DNA from: Rhizobium sp. J15
GTDB taxonomy: Bacteria > Pseudomonadota > Alphaproteobacteria > Rhizobiales > Rhizobiaceae
Length of the DNA stretch: 64,000 nt
Direction: 5' to 3'
Assembly: GCF_002531825.1 (NCBI RefSeq)
Contig: NZ_NWSX01000030.1
Location: 1 to 64,000, forward strand
This document shows positions 1-8,946 of the stretch, piece after piece. Under the pieces are notes generated by a model. The model ran no database searches, was not told the origin of the DNA, and was given only the letters and a program-made list of their open reading frames with translations. The number at the start of each line of letters is the position of its first letter. Position 1 is the stretch's first letter. The position numbers and the translations under genes are program-made.

Positions 1-230
1 AAGGATCATGTGCCTGTTCGTGGCTAAGGGGCGTTACCCGGAAAATCAAAACTCGCGGAGCTCTCCGCTATTCCATATCGCGCCGCGATATCTTCGAGCG
101 CTTCCTGAAAGACGGCCGCGTCGAAGTGGACTCCACATGTTGAGCGGGCAATCAAGCCCCAGGCGTTAAGAAAAAATAGCCTGTTTGCTGAAGGTGACGA
201 GGGCGCGACATACTCCTCATCTGATGATGT
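1..230 (+). pseudogene. IS66-family transposase C-terminal relic
   Basis: Reading across frames gives pieces typical of the end of an IS66 TnpC transposase: PGKSKLAE near base 40, then LRYSISRRDIFERFLKDGR near 65-120, then VERAIKPQALRKNSLFAEGD near 140-200. IS66 transposases carry a closely similar DGR-xEhDN-x-VER-h-RP-x-ALxRKN-LFAGxD block before their C terminus. At least two frame changes and a stop separate the pieces, so this is a dead fragment, and its 5' part lies outside the window. Confidence 0.6.
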
Positions 231-1290
231 CTATAAAAGAGGATTTTGAACCGGATCCTGAGATATCGGACGCCGGGATCGCCTGGCATCGGCTTCGCGG
301 CGCACGGTTTCGTGTTGAAGGTCGGAAAGCTGGATGATCCACGGCGCTCCGGTGCATAACTGGCGAGCGGGAAGGACACCGCTGCTGACCATCCGGTAGG
401 CGGTAGCTCGACTCACCTTTAGAATGTCGGCGGCCTCGTCGAGGGTTCTCTCACCGCGTTCGGCCCGTTCACCTTCTCGATAGACGGAGATGCCGTGGAT
501 GTTGCGAAGACTGCAGACGTGGCTTCGCGTCCAGCTGGCGCCATGCCCTGTCCGCTTGCCGGATCGATTCAAGATCGCTGCGATCGACAAATCGGGCAAC
601 TGCCTCGCCAAGTTGCGAACGAGATCGACAACATCAGCCTTAACTGCCCAGCGGGTCTGGCCGATCTTGTTTTTCTTCACCGTCATCCGGGTGTGATCGC
701 CACCCTGCCAATGAATGACGAGCGCCAATGTGTCGTCAACGGTATCGACAATGATTTCTTTGATCAGCAGCCGAATGATCTTTTGGCGTGTCTCGATAGA
801 CGCGTCGGGACCTGTGCCATGCCTTACTATAGATCGCTACCGAGCATCATCAATCTTGTACGGTCGTCGGCCGATAAAGCAGGCGTGTTACGGTCGGTCG
901 AGAGCATCTCGAACTGGACCTCGAGATCACGCAATAGGATCAGCTTCTCATTCCAGCGCCGCTCCAGTTCGCCGGCGACCAACCGATTGCCCGGATCGAC
1001 AGCATCATACTGGCGGCGCGCCCTGGCAGCCTCGTATTGTGCTTGCTTGATTAAGTTCTCGAGTTGCTGTTGATTGTCGCTATGACGCTGCGTGTGCGCC
1101 TCCATTGCCCGCAAGGCCGCCTCGATTCCCGGAGGTTGCAATCGCTCGAGCACCTCCTGCGCCACGGCCCGATCGACCCGCATGCCGCCGAACCCGATAC
1201 AGTTGCCGACCGCCATGGCGCCGAACGTGCCGCGACAAACATATCGCTGCGCCGCCTTTCCCGGAGTATTGAATGTGCAATCGGCGACCG
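231..1290 (-). pseudogene. Large serine recombinase, truncated and frameshifted
   Basis: Two reading frames together encode the C-terminal half of a large serine recombinase. Bases 1290-827 give a zinc-ribbon remnant (YVCRG), FGGMRVDRAVAQEVLERL and a coiled-coil with AARARRQYDAVDPGNRLV and ELERRWNE. Bases 780-231 give TRQKIIRLLIKEIIVD, a VIHWQGGDHT segment and a C-terminal helix-turn-helix (TLDEAADILKVSRATAYRM). Between the two, TAG TAA stops (824-829) and two one-base shifts (about 800-830) break the protein. The N-terminal catalytic domain, where the nucleophilic serine would lie, is missing. Upstream DNA switches directly to another gene near 1290, so the gene is also 5'-deleted and cannot make an active recombinase. 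Confidence 0.75.
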
Positions 1291-1299
1291 CAGCGACCG

Positions 1300-1626
1300 C
1301 AACGGAATAGTCAGGCAACAAAGCTTGGCGCGCAGTTCAACGAGTTTGGTTGCCGAAAGGCCCGGCGCAGCTACGATCTCGATCGAACTTGCCGCAGGAT
1401 CAAACATCCATGCCGGAATTTGAAATGAACCACCGTGTGCCAGAATGAGCAGATAGTGAACGCCTTCGTGCTCATGGCTGCCGGTTACCAAGACGGTTTG
1501 GTCAACCAGTGGATGGAAGGGATAGGTGACCCTTGCTTCAAACGTCGGAAATCCGGCATTATGAACCCGGCTCGGAAGGCGGCGGCAGGACTTGGGCGAC
1601 GATCGCGACGCTGCTTCAAACTGCAT
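1300..1626 (-). CDS. DUF5372-like protein of the recombinase element (probably broken)
   Basis: The frame that starts at 1626 carries FPTFEARVTYPFHPLVDQ and GGSFQIPAWMFDPAA. This resembles the short DUF5372-type proteins that accompany large serine recombinases in Rhizobiales elements: an RVTHPFHPL-like start and a 'LP-x-W-T/M' segment. The recognisable part ends at LVELRA near 1335, after which the frame runs into recombinase DNA and loses similarity. It most likely lost its own end in the same deletion that removed the recombinase N terminus. Function is unknown. Family assignment is from memory of the motif only. Confidence 0.4.
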
Positions 1627-1668
1627 TTTGCCGCGCGCGGCAAAAGCACGTTTATACTGACCAGCAAA

Positions 1669-1731
1669 CTATGCCGATTAACCGACTTTGCCAACGTTTC
1701 CGGCACCATAGCAGCCGCCTAGTCGGCATAG
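1669..1731. repeat. 9-bp inverted repeat upstream of recombinase relic
   Basis: CTATGCCGA (1669-1677) is matched by a perfect inverted copy TCGGCATAG (1723-1731), with a GCCGATTAACCGAC core in between. It sits just upstream of the element's first gene on the minus strand. It could be a promoter-operator or an end of the recombinase element. Confidence 0.35.
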
Positions 1732-1739
1732 CTTAGGGT

Positions 1740-2510
1740 CTCTCCGTCGCGAAGGAGAGGACACATGAACGCAACTCAGGATCGCATCGCCCTATGCAGG
1801 AAGCTAGTCTACAGTCCACATCGGGACGACGATGCACGTGGCACTCGCTAAGCCTGTTTCGGGATCTGATCGACTGGCATGTCGGCAATGGAATACTCCG
1901 CAGGATTTAAGCGAGGTTCACGTCGACCGCTTCCCTGAGCATCGTTTCAAACACTGGAGACCCGACTCGGGCGATTGATCGGCGCTCCGCCGCTCGCCTT
2001 TGGCGTTACGGGAGAATGGCTTAATACCGACCGCGCTTCCTATTCAGCGCAGTGAGCACGAGAAGATCGACGATGCTGGCCGGTCCCAAAAACGGGATGG
2101 CAGCTTCTAGAAGTCGATTGAACGGACCGGTCGGGACCGGCGTCCGCACGCGGTGCCCCACGGTCTGTCGGCCTCTGAATTCTGTTCTGCAGGTAAAGTC
2201 AGCCGACGCCGTCGCGTATCGCGACTTTGGAGCTCGTTGGGTTCGCTCGCCAGCCCCTTCCTCATGCGATGCGGCTCCGCCCCTTTGCAAGAAACGCTCC
2301 GGCGTCCCAATACTTTTGGCTTTGCTCGACGGCGCTGTATCCCGCAGCTTCGATAGCCTTGCTCCGAAACGCTTCCTGCGGGGTCGTCAACTCCTGCAGT
2401 CAGGCGCCTTCCGCCGCTGCGTTATGATCCGTCGGAGCCAGACTTTCAGCGGCTGTTTCCGCCGCTGACTTTATGGCTGCGGACCCTCACGGTTGAACTC
2501 TCCAACCCGG
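1740..2510. other. Gene-poor stretch with decayed coding fragments
   Basis: No intact gene is recognised. On the minus strand, a piece near 2260-2400 (LQELTTPQEAFRSKAIEAAG and AVEQSQKYWDAGAFLAKG) and another near 2021-2110 (a hydrophobic AAIPFLGPASIVDLLVLTAL run before a stop at 2021) have protein-like composition. They lie in different frames broken by stops. They may be remains of one or two genes, but I cannot name a family. Confidence 0.4.
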
Positions 2511-2511
2511 A

Positions 2512-2688
2512 TTAGTGCCGGTCGAGTTCGGCTTCGACCTTCTTGCGACTGTTGCCTACGTTCTTCACGGTCTTCTTCACCGCTTCCTTGGAAATGCCTT
2601 CCTTCCGGGCTTCGTACTTCACCTCGTGATCCTGACCACCTGCGACGCGAGCACGATCCTGGCTGCGGGCTTTGGATGTGGTTGCCAC
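2512..2688 (-). CDS. DUF3606 family small protein
   Basis: This 58-residue protein contains QDRARVAGGQDHEVKYEARKEGIS followed by KKTVKNVGNSRKKVEAEL. That is the DUF3606 pattern: R-x-RVAGGQDYEV, an alpha-helical 'K-x-GIS' segment, then a G-N-R-x-x-hExxL helix. The start is taken as the GTG at 2688, because AGGAGG (2695-2700) lies six bases upstream; the longer upstream frame has no such site. DUF3606 proteins are common, uncharacterised and often present in many copies in rhizobial genomes. It stands alone among decayed DNA, and no partner gene is evident. Confidence 0.75.
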   Translation of the reverse strand: MATTSKARSQDRARVAGGQDHEVKYEARKEGISKEAVKKTVKNVGNSRKKVEAELDRH

Positions 2689-3160
2689 TGAGATCCTCCT
2701 AATGTCGGTCCTTACGAACGGGCGCCGATTCAATAAGTTCCGGCCTCCGTTATGGTGAGGCGCGCTTCGGCGATGTCGCGGACGCGCTGCACATGGCCTC
2801 GGGCGAGATGGTTCACTTCGACGATGAGATCGCGCAAGGCATATCTGCGACCGCAGTTAATCAGTAGCGGACAATTCTTCCCAGGCAGTTGGTACGGCTC
2901 GTCGTGTGCCTATGAGCAAACCCATGGATTGATTGTCATAGAAAGCAGGACTAGAACAACAGCGCTAATGCAGGAGCGCTCGGCATCCGAACGCAGAACA
3001 AGATCGCGGCGGAAGCCACGCAAGAGCGTCGTCTGCGAAGAGAAACCAAGCGGCTCGGCAGGTTGCGGCTAACCTCTGACCGAGTCGGCACCACGAAGGA
3101 GCCAACCCATCGGGGACAGATCCCCCTCAGCCGCTACATCAACGTGATTTGGAGTTTGGA
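2689..3160. other. Intergenic stretch, no gene recognised
   Basis: No open frame here resembles a known family. A minus-strand run near 2755-2860 (RRYALRDLIVEVNHLARGHV then RDIAEARLTITEAG) has plausible protein composition. It has no start codon with a ribosome site and is probably a relic. Confidence 0.35.
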
Positions 3161-3355
3161 ATGGATCAATTTGCTACCGCCGACAACACCTCCGCAGCCG
3201 CTCGTCGCCGCGAAGCCAGGATTGCGAAGGGCTACAGCCTTGAGGACCTGGCCATCGCCACCGGACTTACGGTCGAGGAAATCGCAGCGGCCGAGGAACC
3301 CCTTCAGATCGTGCCTCAGCACCACCTCGAGCGCATTGAGCATGTGATCTCATAG
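3161..3355 (+). CDS. Small helix-turn-helix protein
   Basis: This predicted 64-residue protein has a basic N terminus (AAARRREARIAKGY) leading into SLEDLAIATGLTVEEIAAAE, which has the spacing of an XRE-type helix-turn-helix. It ends in HHLERIEHVIS, like the last helix of small rhizobial HTH proteins. The start is placed at ATG 3161 (MDQFATAD); an in-frame ATG at 3149 is also possible. It is only the size of one DNA-binding domain and has no effector domain. It could be a real regulator or a remnant of a longer one. Confidence 0.5.
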   Translation: MDQFATADNTSAAARRREARIAKGYSLEDLAIATGLTVEEIAAAEEPLQIVPQHHLERIEHVIS

Positions 3356-3416
3356 CTTCCGTCGCCACCGGCACGCGGTCCCGGTTTAGGGGCCGCAGTC
3401 AACCACGGAGGGCGCG

Positions 3417-3524
3417 GAACGAAAGATCGATGCTCTATGGGACGTCCTAGGCGCATTGATGCTCCGCTTCACGCCGACAGAATGCGCAAACTACTTCAGG
3501 GCTGCTGGATATGAGCCGGATTGA
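3417..3524 (+). pseudogene. IS630-family transposase C-terminal relic
   Basis: The frame reads ERKIDALWDVLGALMLRFTP then ECANYFRAAGYEPD and a stop. This matches the terminal 35 or so residues of IS630-type DDE transposases, which end in 'LW..lg...d.FtP.ECaNYF.aAGY'. The rest of the transposase is absent. Confidence 0.7.
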
Positions 3525-4084
3525 ACAGGATTTGCTCTAGTCGATATTGCGTCCAATTGAAGTGTCATCCGCCATTTTAAGATAACTGCAGAATCACTTA
3601 AAGAGAACATGGCACCAATGATCGCACAAACAACCGGTCCGCTTCTGCCAACCGACGCAGTTCCGATTGTCGCGATGTTCTTCTACGATATGGCGCAACT
3701 ATCTGCTCGGTGGCTTAGGTAAGCCACCGCCGTTCGCGGCTTGTGGCTACTCATCCTGCCGGGCTGCGCTGTCCGTCGCGTCACGCGCCGCACCCAATCG
3801 ATCGCGATGCTGATGCCAATGCGGAAGCGCTTGGACGCCGCCCGGCACCACACCCCTCCTGTATCACCGCTTCTACAACTTCTCGCGGTTATTCGAAACA
3901 GGTCTCGCCATCCAGCTCAGCCTCCTGACCGGCCAGAAGGATGAATCTGATTTGCGTCATAGGGAATCCTTCTCACGGGTCTACCTAAAATCATCCCGCT
4001 CTAAGCTTACGCGCACAACTCGCGGTTCAGCATGAACTCGCAACATCTGTTTTACGGTGCGAGGGTCATACCTCGATGCGATCG
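3525..4084. other. Intergenic stretch, no gene recognised
   Basis: About 560 bases between the IS630 tail and the lysR stop. Short plus-strand frames around 3740-3944 lack family signatures and ribosome sites. I see no repeat or RNA gene that I can support. Confidence 0.4.
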
Positions 4085-4996
4085 TCAAGCAGCCCGATCT
4101 GTCAAAGCCGCGACTATCTCTTCCAATGCAAATCTTAGGCTATCACTCAGCTTTCGATCTTTTTGCCAAACGACGACGTAGTGATATGTTGCCCCTGGCT
4201 GAAATTCGCGGAATGCAACGTCGAATTCAGCATATTCGCTCGCAATGATCTCGTTCGTAATCGAAACGCCGATCCCTGCCATGACATAGCCAATGTCATG
4301 GCCATTGGCGTCATATTCCACGGCGATGTCAGGAGCGGTTCCCATATATCGAAGGGCATTGACGCTCATTTGGTGAGAGGCAATTTGCGGGTCGATATCG
4401 ATGATCGCCTCACTAGCAAGATCTTCGGCAGTGACAAGCTGCTGTGCCGCAAATCGATGGTTGGCCGGAAAAAGACATACGTTGGTGGCCGAGCCGACGG
4501 GCACCCAATCAAGAATGCGCTCATCAAGAGGCAATCGGGAGATGCCAAGATCCGAGCGGCCGTTTAACACATGATCTGCAATCTGCTCATAAGTTCCTGA
4601 TTTCACCTGAACGGCGTAAGAGCGGCTTCTCTCCCGAATCCTTTTGACCACTTTCGGCAAGGTCGCGAAGGAGAAAGCGCTTGGCGCCGCGATGCCGATC
4701 ATTCGCGTATCGTTGTTCCGCAGGAAGTCGATTGACGGTCCGATCCGATCAAGTCCGGCAAACGCCGCGTCGATTGTGCGTAGAAATTCCCATGCCTTGA
4801 CGGTTGGCACCAGTCTGTTGTTTTCCCGGCGGAAGAGCGCGAAGCCGACAGTCTCCTCTAGCTGCTTGATGTTTTGGCTGACCGCCGGCTGGGTTATTCG
4901 CAACATCTGCGCTGCGAGCCTTTCCGAGCCGGCGCGCATAACCTCCCGCAATATTTGAAGGTGGCGGATCTTCACTCCGGAGTCGGTGACGTCCAT
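4085..4996 (-). CDS. LysR-type transcriptional regulator
   Basis: This is a 303-residue LysR regulator when started at ATG 4996 (MDVTDSGVKIRHL); an in-frame ATG at 5035 would add 13 residues. The N-terminal winged helix spans about residues 8-67 and includes RLAAQMLRITQPAVSQNIKQLEE. The rest is the two-lobed co-inducer domain. It is divergent from the amino-acid ABC transporter genes, the arrangement seen for the OccR- and NocR-type activators of opine transport. It therefore probably controls that transporter in response to its substrate. The ligand cannot be read from sequence. Confidence 0.9.
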   Translation of the reverse strand: MDVTDSGVKIRHLQILREVMRAGSERLAAQMLRITQPAVSQNIKQLEETVGFALFRRENNRLVPTVKAWEFLRTIDAAFAGLDRIGPSIDFLRNNDTRMIGIAAPSAFSFATLPKVVKRIRERSRSYAVQVKSGTYEQIADHVLNGRSDLGISRLPLDERILDWVPVGSATNVCLFPANHRFAAQQLVTAEDLASEAIIDIDPQIASHQMSVNALRYMGTAPDIAVEYDANGHDIGYVMAGIGVSITNEIIASEYAEFDVAFREFQPGATYHYVVVWQKDRKLSDSLRFALEEIVAALTDRAA

Positions 4997-5071
4997 GGCC
5001 GGGAATCTCAATCGTGGTCGAGCGACGCGCCTCATAAGCTGCGCTTATCAAAACTTCCTGAATCTTATAAA

Positions 5072-5103
5072 TTGACGGCGGCAAGTCAAAGTATATTTTT
5101 GAC
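5072..5103. promoter_or_regulatory. Overlapping inverted repeats, candidate LysR operator
   Basis: TTGAC (5072-5076), GTCAAA (5085-5090) and TTTGAC (5098-5103) form two overlapping inverted repeats, TTGAC-N8-GTCAA and GTCAAA-N7-TTTGAC. They lie between lysR and the divergent permease gene. Paired, AT-centred dyads of this size are usual for LysR-type activators, which bind one high-affinity and one activation site. The position, 80 to 110 bases before either start, fits. Confidence 0.5.
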
Positions 5104-5208
5104 ATACGCCAAACTTAGAGCGCCGGTTAAGCTAATGAATCCAATCTACCCTCGGTTAAATCTCGGCAAGCCCTTTGTATATGTCGGGAGAATACCTTTC
5201 CTATTTCG

Positions 5209-5904
5209 GTGCGCTCGCAAGAATATTGGAGACTTGCATTGTACGCATTTGTAGATCAATTTTTATCTGGATTGAAGAACACACTTTTAGTGTTTGCCTT
5301 GAGCTGCGCTTTCGGGACCCTATTAGGTTTGCTTATTGCCGTTCTCCGCAACTCGACCCGTAAGTCGGTTTCATCGTGCATGCGGGCCTACACGGGCATC
5401 ATCCGGGGTGTTCCGGAACTTCTGATCATCCTCCTGACGTATTTCGGCGGAACCGCCCTTTTGAGCGCGATTGCCGGTGGCTACATCGAGATTAATGCAT
5501 TTGCGGCCGGTGTCGCGGCACTGACCGTCGTGTTCAGCGGGTACGCCGCGGAAATATTCCGTGGTGCGATCAACGCGGTTGCACCAGGCCAACGAGAGGC
5601 TGCAGCGGCGCTCGGGCTTTCGAACGCGCAGATTTGGTTTCTGATCATCATTCCCCAGATGATCCCGATCGCTCTGCCGGCATTCTGTAACCTTTGCATC
5701 TCCTTGATAAAGGATACATCGCTGATTTCCGTCGTCGGGCTGACGGATGTCATGCGCGTCGCCTATATAGGCGCAGGCTCACTGCGCGCTCCACTCCCCT
5801 TCTATCTCGCAGCGTCTGCAATCTACCTCGCCCTCACAAGCCTGTCCCTTCTTTCGTTCCGGTTATTGGAGCGCCGCTATTCGCTCCCGGCGATGAAAGG
5901 TTGA
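5209..5904 (+). CDS. Amino-acid ABC transporter permease (HisQ/OccQ type)
   Basis: This 231-residue inner-membrane permease has about five membrane segments. The cytoplasmic EAA loop is GAINAVAPGQREAAAALGLS (about residues 127-146), followed by FLIIIPQMIPIALPAF. Both are hallmarks of polar amino-acid importers of the histidine, octopine or glutamine group. The start is uncertain. GTG 5209 opens the frame, but an ATG at 5181 in another frame reads MSGEYLSYFGALARIL, which also looks like a permease N terminus, so a frame error near 5215 is possible. The next permease starts five bases after the stop, so the genes form one operon. Confidence 0.88.
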   Translation: MRSQEYWRLALYAFVDQFLSGLKNTLLVFALSCAFGTLLGLLIAVLRNSTRKSVSSCMRAYTGIIRGVPELLIILLTYFGGTALLSAIAGGYIEINAFAAGVAALTVVFSGYAAEIFRGAINAVAPGQREAAAALGLSNAQIWFLIIIPQMIPIALPAFCNLCISLIKDTSLISVVGLTDVMRVAYIGAGSLRAPLPFYLAASAIYLALTSLSLLSFRLLERRYSLPAMKG

Positions 5905-5908
5905 GGCA

Positions 5909-6658
5909 ATGAGCATGACCATCGCGCTTGAAGCGTTTCTCACCCTTCCCCGCGGCCTTCTTCTCACTCTGGTTCTGACATTCGCATCGCTTGCCGCAGG
6001 CTTCGCCGTCTCGGTCCCGCTCGCCTTCCTACGGGCATCATCAAATCCGTGGGCTTCCGCGCCCGTGCTGGCATATACCTATGCGTTCCGCGGCACGCCA
6101 CTTCTGGTTCAGCTTTTCCTGATTTACTACGGGATTGGCCAGCTTCCCCTCGTCCGCCAAAGCTTTCTATGGGCCGTGATGCGAGAGCCGTTCTGGTGCG
6201 CCTTCATTGCTTTCACCCTGAACAGCGCCGCCCATACGACAGAAGTTCTGCGCGGCGGGATCCAGGCGGTCCCGCGTGGGCAGATTGAAGCGGCCAAAGC
6301 CTTGGGCCTTTCCCGTTTCCACACTGCCCGTCTTATCGTGTTCCCTTTGACCCTCAGGATCGCTCTTCCCGCCTATGCAAATGAGGTGGTTGGAATGCTG
6401 AAGGCAAGCTCCCTTGCAAGCACCATCACGCTGCTTGAGGTGACCGGGCTCGCCCGACAGCTGGTGTCGGAGACATTCGCCCCATACGAGGTCTTCATTG
6501 CCGCGGGGGCTTTCTATCTGCTGCTTACCCTCTTGATCACGCAAGGTTTCCAGATGCTGGAGACGCGTTGGACGCCGACGGCAAACCGTCCACCGCCGGC
6601 GCAACCTGTACCTCGAAGAGCGAACGGAAAGCCGCCTCTCGCCTCGGCTGAAACTTGA
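5909..6658 (+). CDS. Amino-acid ABC transporter permease (HisM/OccM type)
   Basis: A 249-residue partner permease. The EAA loop reads GGIQAVPRGQIEAAKALGLS (about residues 115-134), followed by IVFPLTLRIALPAYANE. The segment YAFRGTPLLVQLFLIYYGI is characteristic of the HisM side of these heterodimeric channels. The C terminus is an unusual proline- and arginine-rich tail of about 30 residues. Together with the upstream permease it forms the membrane channel. The ATPase that should energise it is not encoded here. Confidence 0.9.
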   Translation: MSMTIALEAFLTLPRGLLLTLVLTFASLAAGFAVSVPLAFLRASSNPWASAPVLAYTYAFRGTPLLVQLFLIYYGIGQLPLVRQSFLWAVMREPFWCAFIAFTLNSAAHTTEVLRGGIQAVPRGQIEAAKALGLSRFHTARLIVFPLTLRIALPAYANEVVGMLKASSLASTITLLEVTGLARQLVSETFAPYEVFIAAGAFYLLLTLLITQGFQMLETRWTPTANRPPPAQPVPRRANGKPPLASAET

Positions 6659-6715
6659 CGCCAGCCCACATCCCGGACGCCAACAATCAAACTCAGCAAT
6701 GAAAGGAACATCGTC

Positions 6716-7558
6716 GTGAAACGAACACTTCTGCTTGCCCTGTCTCTTGTCGTCTGCGCCAACAACGCGGGAGCAATGGACAGGAAGACACTGACAATCG
6801 CCTCTGAAGGTGCTTCGCCGCCCTGGAATGCCATCACCCCCCAAGGGGAGCTCGCCGGCTTTGACATCGACGTCGGCCGCGATCTTTGCCGGAGGATGAA
6901 GTTCGAGTGCACTTTCGTGCCTCAGGACTGGGACGGAATCATACCGGCGCTCACCGTTGGAAAGTTCGATGCCATCATGTCGGGGATGGCGATAACTGAG
7001 AAGCGGAAGAAATCTATCGCTTTTTCCAAGCCCTACGCCGGAGGTTTCAACCAAGTTGTCATACGCAAAGATCTCAATCTTCCGCCCACGGATACGTTGG
7101 CCGAGCTCGACCTCACAACTATCGACCCTGAAAAGCAGGCAAAGATCGAGGAGCTTCGAGCCGCTCTCAACGGCAGAACTTTGGGCGTATTGCGATCATC
7201 GAATTCGGAAGCGGTGCTCAATGAACTGTTCGGAAAGGTCGCGACGATCAGGAGCTACGATTCCCAGGACAACATGCATCTCGATCTCGTGGCTGAGCGC
7301 ATCGATGGCGGTCTTGCCGACTATTTCACCTGGAAAGCCTTCCTCGACAGCACGGATGGCGGGATTGCGACGCTCTACGGCCCGCGGCTCTCCGGTGGCC
7401 TGTGGGGCCCGGGTGTCGGCGTCGGGCTCCGGCAAGATGACGGCGAACTGGTTGCGGCATTCGATAGCGCCATCGAGGCCGCCACGAGCGACGGAACCCT
7501 GAAGCGGCTGAGCGAGCAATGGTTCAAGATCGATGTTTCGCCGCAGACATCGAACTAG
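6716..7558 (+). CDS. Periplasmic amino-acid-binding protein (SBP family 3)
   Basis: A 280-residue binding protein. It starts at GTG 6716 behind AAAGGAAC and has a signal peptide (MKRTLLLALSLVVCANNAGA). The mature part has the family-3 pattern: LTIASEGASPPWN, then GFDIDVGRDLCRRMKFECTF, then DWDGIIPALTVGKFDAIMSG with ITEKRKKSIAFS. This group binds basic or polar amino acids and opines. An insert around residues 120-150 (NLPPTDTLAELDLTTIDPEK) is longer than in lysine or histidine binders. It delivers substrate to the two permeases directly upstream. Confidence 0.9.
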   Translation: MKRTLLLALSLVVCANNAGAMDRKTLTIASEGASPPWNAITPQGELAGFDIDVGRDLCRRMKFECTFVPQDWDGIIPALTVGKFDAIMSGMAITEKRKKSIAFSKPYAGGFNQVVIRKDLNLPPTDTLAELDLTTIDPEKQAKIEELRAALNGRTLGVLRSSNSEAVLNELFGKVATIRSYDSQDNMHLDLVAERIDGGLADYFTWKAFLDSTDGGIATLYGPRLSGGLWGPGVGVGLRQDDGELVAAFDSAIEAATSDGTLKRLSEQWFKIDVSPQTSN

Positions 7559-7639
7559 ACACTGGCTTTCCGACACGCATTTCCCCCGAAGCCATAGTGC
7601 GTGAGCAGTCGGCAGTCCCAAAGATCGAAGGTAGACCAT

Positions 7640-8875
7640 ATGTCCGCACCCTTTTCCATTGCTGTCACCGGCCAGTCGCTCATCCGTCATGATCTTCGAA
7701 CGATCGGCGATCCACGGCTCGCTGAGATCGCCGAGATCCTCAAAGCAAGCGATGTTGCCTTCACCAATCTCGAGACGACTATCTATGGTCGTCATGGTGG
7801 ATGGCCGCTCAAAGGCAGCTATTTCGGCGCTGCAGCGCCGGATGTCTTGGCGGCGTTGAAGGAGCTCGGTTTCAATAGCCTGGCTCTGGCGAACAACCAT
7901 GCTTTCGATCTTGGACCGCCGGGGATCCTCTCGACGCTGGAGGAGGTTGCGGCACACAATTTCCTGCATGCCGGCATCGGCCACAACAAGCATCATGCTT
8001 CCACGGCACAGAAAATGACGTTCGGATCCCGAAATGTCGCGCTGATTGCCATGGATGCCGGGCCAGGCCCGTCTTTCATGTACGCCGAGGACGCAACTGA
8101 GGGCAGGATAGCAAGGCCCGGCATCAATAGTCTGAAAGTCTCCAGGGTATTCGACCTGGAAGCGGGAACATTCAACTTGCTTCGCTCCATTCAGGAGCGT
8201 CTTCTAAGTTCGCCCTTGGAGCGCGCGAATTATGCCCAGCCAGAGGATCCGCCTGATCTTCATGGCCAAGACGAAATTGATTTCTATGGAACCGTGTTTC
8301 GCAGATCAGATGAGACCGCTCGCCGCATCGTCATGGACCGGCACAGCGCCAGGGCTCACCTTTCGGCGATCGCGGAAGAAGCGGGCCGCGACACGCTCGT
8401 CATCGTGTATTTGCATCATCACCATTGGGAGCCGAACTGGCAGCAAGTCCCCGTCTGGGTCCGCGAATTTGCGCACGATTGCGTTAACGCGGGCGCAGGC
8501 CTCTTTGTCAGCCATGGCGCTCCGGTCCTTCAAGGGGTTGAGATATATCGGAATACGCCAATTTTCTACGGCCTTGGCAACTTCCTCTTCCATACGGAAA
8601 AGGACGAACAGGAATGGAGCCCGCCGGAAGTGTGGAGGAGCGTCATCGCGACCTGCAATTTTGGATCTAGCGGACAGCTGGAAAATGTACGCTTGCGTCC
8701 GATTGTGATCGGTGGAACCGAGGCATTATCGAATCCTGCACGCGATCGCCTCCCCTTCCCTGTGCTCGCCGATGGCAGAATGGCGGCAGACATCCTTGAC
8801 GATCTTGCCGACCGCAGTGCCGGTTTTGGCACTGTGCTTGACCGAGAGAAGAACGTTGGCCAGATCGCTTTTTAG
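7640..8875 (+). CDS. CapA family protein (poly-gamma-glutamate synthesis type metallophosphoesterase fold)
   Basis: A 411-residue protein beginning at ATG 7640 behind GAAGG. It has the CapA signatures: SDVAFTNLETTIYG (about residues 38-51), GFNSLALANNHAFDLGPPGI (about 75-94), a YLHHHHWEP segment and HGAPVLQGVEIY with NTPIFYGLGNFLF near the C-terminal third. CapA proteins belong to the metallophosphoesterase superfamily and take part in polyglutamate capsule assembly, but many rhizobial members sit beside amino-acid or peptide transporters with unknown roles. No signal peptide is visible, unlike membrane-anchored CapA. It follows the binding-protein gene by 81 bases, so it is probably part of the same operon and acts on the imported compound or a related polymer. 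Confidence 0.85.
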   Translation: MSAPFSIAVTGQSLIRHDLRTIGDPRLAEIAEILKASDVAFTNLETTIYGRHGGWPLKGSYFGAAAPDVLAALKELGFNSLALANNHAFDLGPPGILSTLEEVAAHNFLHAGIGHNKHHASTAQKMTFGSRNVALIAMDAGPGPSFMYAEDATEGRIARPGINSLKVSRVFDLEAGTFNLLRSIQERLLSSPLERANYAQPEDPPDLHGQDEIDFYGTVFRRSDETARRIVMDRHSARAHLSAIAEEAGRDTLVIVYLHHHHWEPNWQQVPVWVREFAHDCVNAGAGLFVSHGAPVLQGVEIYRNTPIFYGLGNFLFHTEKDEQEWSPPEVWRSVIATCNFGSSGQLENVRLRPIVIGGTEALSNPARDRLPFPVLADGRMAADILDDLADRSAGFGTVLDREKNVGQIAF

Positions 8876-8946
8876 AACCTGCAGTATGCGGCGATAACTC
8901 TACGAACCGCTGACCAATTTTTGCGGCCGCGCTCTTGTTGGTCTTT

